Shown here piece by piece: positions 24,073 to 24,899 of a DNA stretch of 24,899 nt. The position numbers and the translations under genes were made by a program. The stretch comes from Candidatus Zixiibacteriota bacterium (GTDB lineage: Bacteria; Zixibacteria; MSB-5A5; GN15; PGXB01). Positions within the stretch are counted from its first letter, which is position 1. Each line of letters starts with the position of its first letter. Below the pieces are notes generated by a model. The model saw only the letters and a program-made list of their open reading frames with translations. It was not told where the DNA came from and searched no databases. Location: positions 2,273,158 through 2,298,056 of the forward strand of contig CP070766.1 of the NCBI GenBank assembly GCA_020345705.1. Direction: 5' to 3'.

Positions 24073-24101
24073 AATATAATATCCGTCCGTTTTTCTGTCA
24101 A
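24073..24101 (-). promoter_or_regulatory. Sigma-70-like promoter of the dockerin gene
   Basis: Read on the minus strand, a perfect TTGACA (24101-24096) is followed after 17 bases by TATATT (24078-24073), five of six -10 positions. Transcription would start near 24066, giving a leader of about 150 bases. It lies in the 272-base gap between the DinB-fusion gene and the secreted protein gene, both on the minus strand, and shows that the latter can be transcribed on its own. Confidence 0.65.
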
Positions 24102-24185
24102 GACTTCTTTTCAGCGGGTGTTCCGCACACCGGCGGGGAAGAGTGCCGCCTCAATCAGGGGGGGCAGGCGGGGGCAGCTTCCGGC

Positions 24186-24866
24186 CTATTTTAATCCAAG
24201 ATACCTTCTTATCTGGCTGGTGTGGGCGATTTCATGCCACAGAGTGCGACGCATGACCTTGCGGGCCGACCATTTCTCGCTCCTTTTTTCAACAACCTGT
24301 TCCACGCCGACCAGGGCCGGGAGCATTGAGATCGTGTAGTCGCGGGATTTGTCAAGTCTTGCCGGAACGTCCTCAGTGAATTCCTTGCGGTCAAAAGCCA
24401 TGTCGATCCTGTCGAAATACCACCATTCAGCCGTGGCGATATGATTCAGAATTCCCCGTACGGAGGTCTGGACCTCACCCTCAATAGCCCGGTCCATGCG
24501 GTCGGGCGGTATCTCGTCGATGAGAGCGTGCAAATCCTTGCGCGTATAGACCAGCAACTGCCGGATTTCGTCCGCATCTTCGGTGGTCAATGGACGTCGG
24601 TCATCCTCAAAGAGGGCATTTGCAATATAGCCGTCCTCCAGGGTGGGTGATTTGATGTCCTCAGCCAGAAGCACATCAAAATCCTTCGGCGCCGAAGCGG
24701 GGTGATTGTGGGACTTAAGCCACCGGAAATATTTCTTTATAGTCTCTGGGACTGAGGCGACGGCTTCATCATGTGTTTTCGCTTTGGCGAAACACCCATG
24801 CAGATCAAATACCCACGCCACCCAGTGGTTGGGTTCAATGTCGTTGACGCCGATTCGATAAACCAT
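24186..24866 (-). CDS. HicB-like domain fused to a DinB-family metal-binding domain
   Basis: The 226-residue protein has two parts. Residues 1-55 resemble the HicB/UPF0150 fold of antitoxin proteins (WVAWVFDLHGCFAKAKTHDEA in two pieces, with Asp21-Leu-His-Gly-Cys and Thr31-x-x-Glu-Ala). Residues 95-226 form a DinB/YfiT-like four-helix bundle with His142 (LNHIATAEWW), His211 and His215 (HEIAHTSQIRR) placed as the family's metal triad. DinB-like proteins include thiol-dependent transferases. No HicA toxin or antitoxin DNA-binding domain is visible, so an antitoxin role is not supported. The ATG at 24866 fits the start of the HicB fold; ATGs or TTGs at 24881 and 24899 are alternatives, and the last lies at the window edge, so the true start could be further upstream. 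Confidence 0.75.
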   Translation of the reverse strand: MVYRIGVNDIEPNHWVAWVFDLHGCFAKAKTHDEAVASVPETIKKYFRWLKSHNHPASAPKDFDVLLAEDIKSPTLEDGYIANALFEDDRRPLTTEDADEIRQLLVYTRKDLHALIDEIPPDRMDRAIEGEVQTSVRGILNHIATAEWWYFDRIDMAFDRKEFTEDVPARLDKSRDYTISMLPALVGVEQVVEKRSEKWSARKVMRRTLWHEIAHTSQIRRYLGLK

Positions 24867-24899
24867 ACTACAATATGGCATCCTGCGGGCAATCGTCAA

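Noticed and set aside
24186..24866. HicAB toxin-antitoxin system
   Set aside because: No HicA toxin is seen next to it within the window, and the HicB-like part is fused to DinB, not to a DNA-binding domain.

Overview
The window reads as one chromosome segment of a Gram-negative bacterium. It carries a Kdo/lipid A/LPS-transport gene cluster, lipoproteins with lipoboxes, and a large secreted protein with thrombospondin-type-3 calcium repeats and a C-terminal dockerin pair whose NYLYKNGPEP repeats resemble those common in candidate phyla of the FCB group (Zixibacteria and relatives). That placement is an inference from protein style, not from a marker gene. A glycyl radical enzyme with its activase implies at least periodic anaerobiosis. 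Coding density is high. I see no rRNA, tRNA, CRISPR array, insertion sequence or phage gene.

Layout. 1-1847 (minus): a MacA-type adaptor followed by a MacB/FtsX-type permease that runs off the left edge. 2051-6330 (plus): a promoter, a DUF4430 lipoprotein, then kdsA-kdsC-kdsD-lpxL-lptC, which make Kdo, acylate lipid A and help export LPS. 6398-7285 (minus): a PhzF-family isomerase, convergent with lptC across a small hairpin. 7449-8669 (plus): a class III aminotransferase with a four-cysteine insert. 8735-10786 (plus): a self-contained unit with a good sigma-70-like promoter, four overlapping genes (a PATAN/DUF4388 protein with two MshEN-like motifs, an orphan helical protein, a short TPR-like protein and a zinc ribbon) and a rho-independent terminator. 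10802-15524 (plus): a B12/radical-SAM protein fused to DUF2344, an RsmB-type rRNA methyltransferase and a membrane-anchored three-PASTA protein. 15652-20984 (plus): a glycyl-radical activase, a HypD-like trans-4-hydroxy-L-proline dehydratase, a beta-CASP metallo-beta-lactamase nuclease and an isochorismatase-fold cysteine hydrolase. 21021-24866 (minus): a GNAT acetyltransferase, the secreted TSP3/dockerin protein with its own promoter and terminator, and a HicB-like/DinB fusion near the right edge.

The best candidate for an undescribed system is the insulated four-gene unit at 8735-10786. Its first protein combines a PATAN fold with a tandem 24-residue repeat resembling the cyclic-di-GMP-binding MshEN motif, and the three downstream genes are not recognisable as known families. 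The best functional prediction is the HypD-like enzyme: every active-site residue I recall from Clostridioides difficile HypD is found at a constant offset of three residues. The HicB-DinB fusion and the aminotransferase cysteine cluster are further points of interest. No stretch longer than 300 bases lacks a gene; the longest gaps (1848-2120 and 23914-24185) hold promoters and a leader hairpin.
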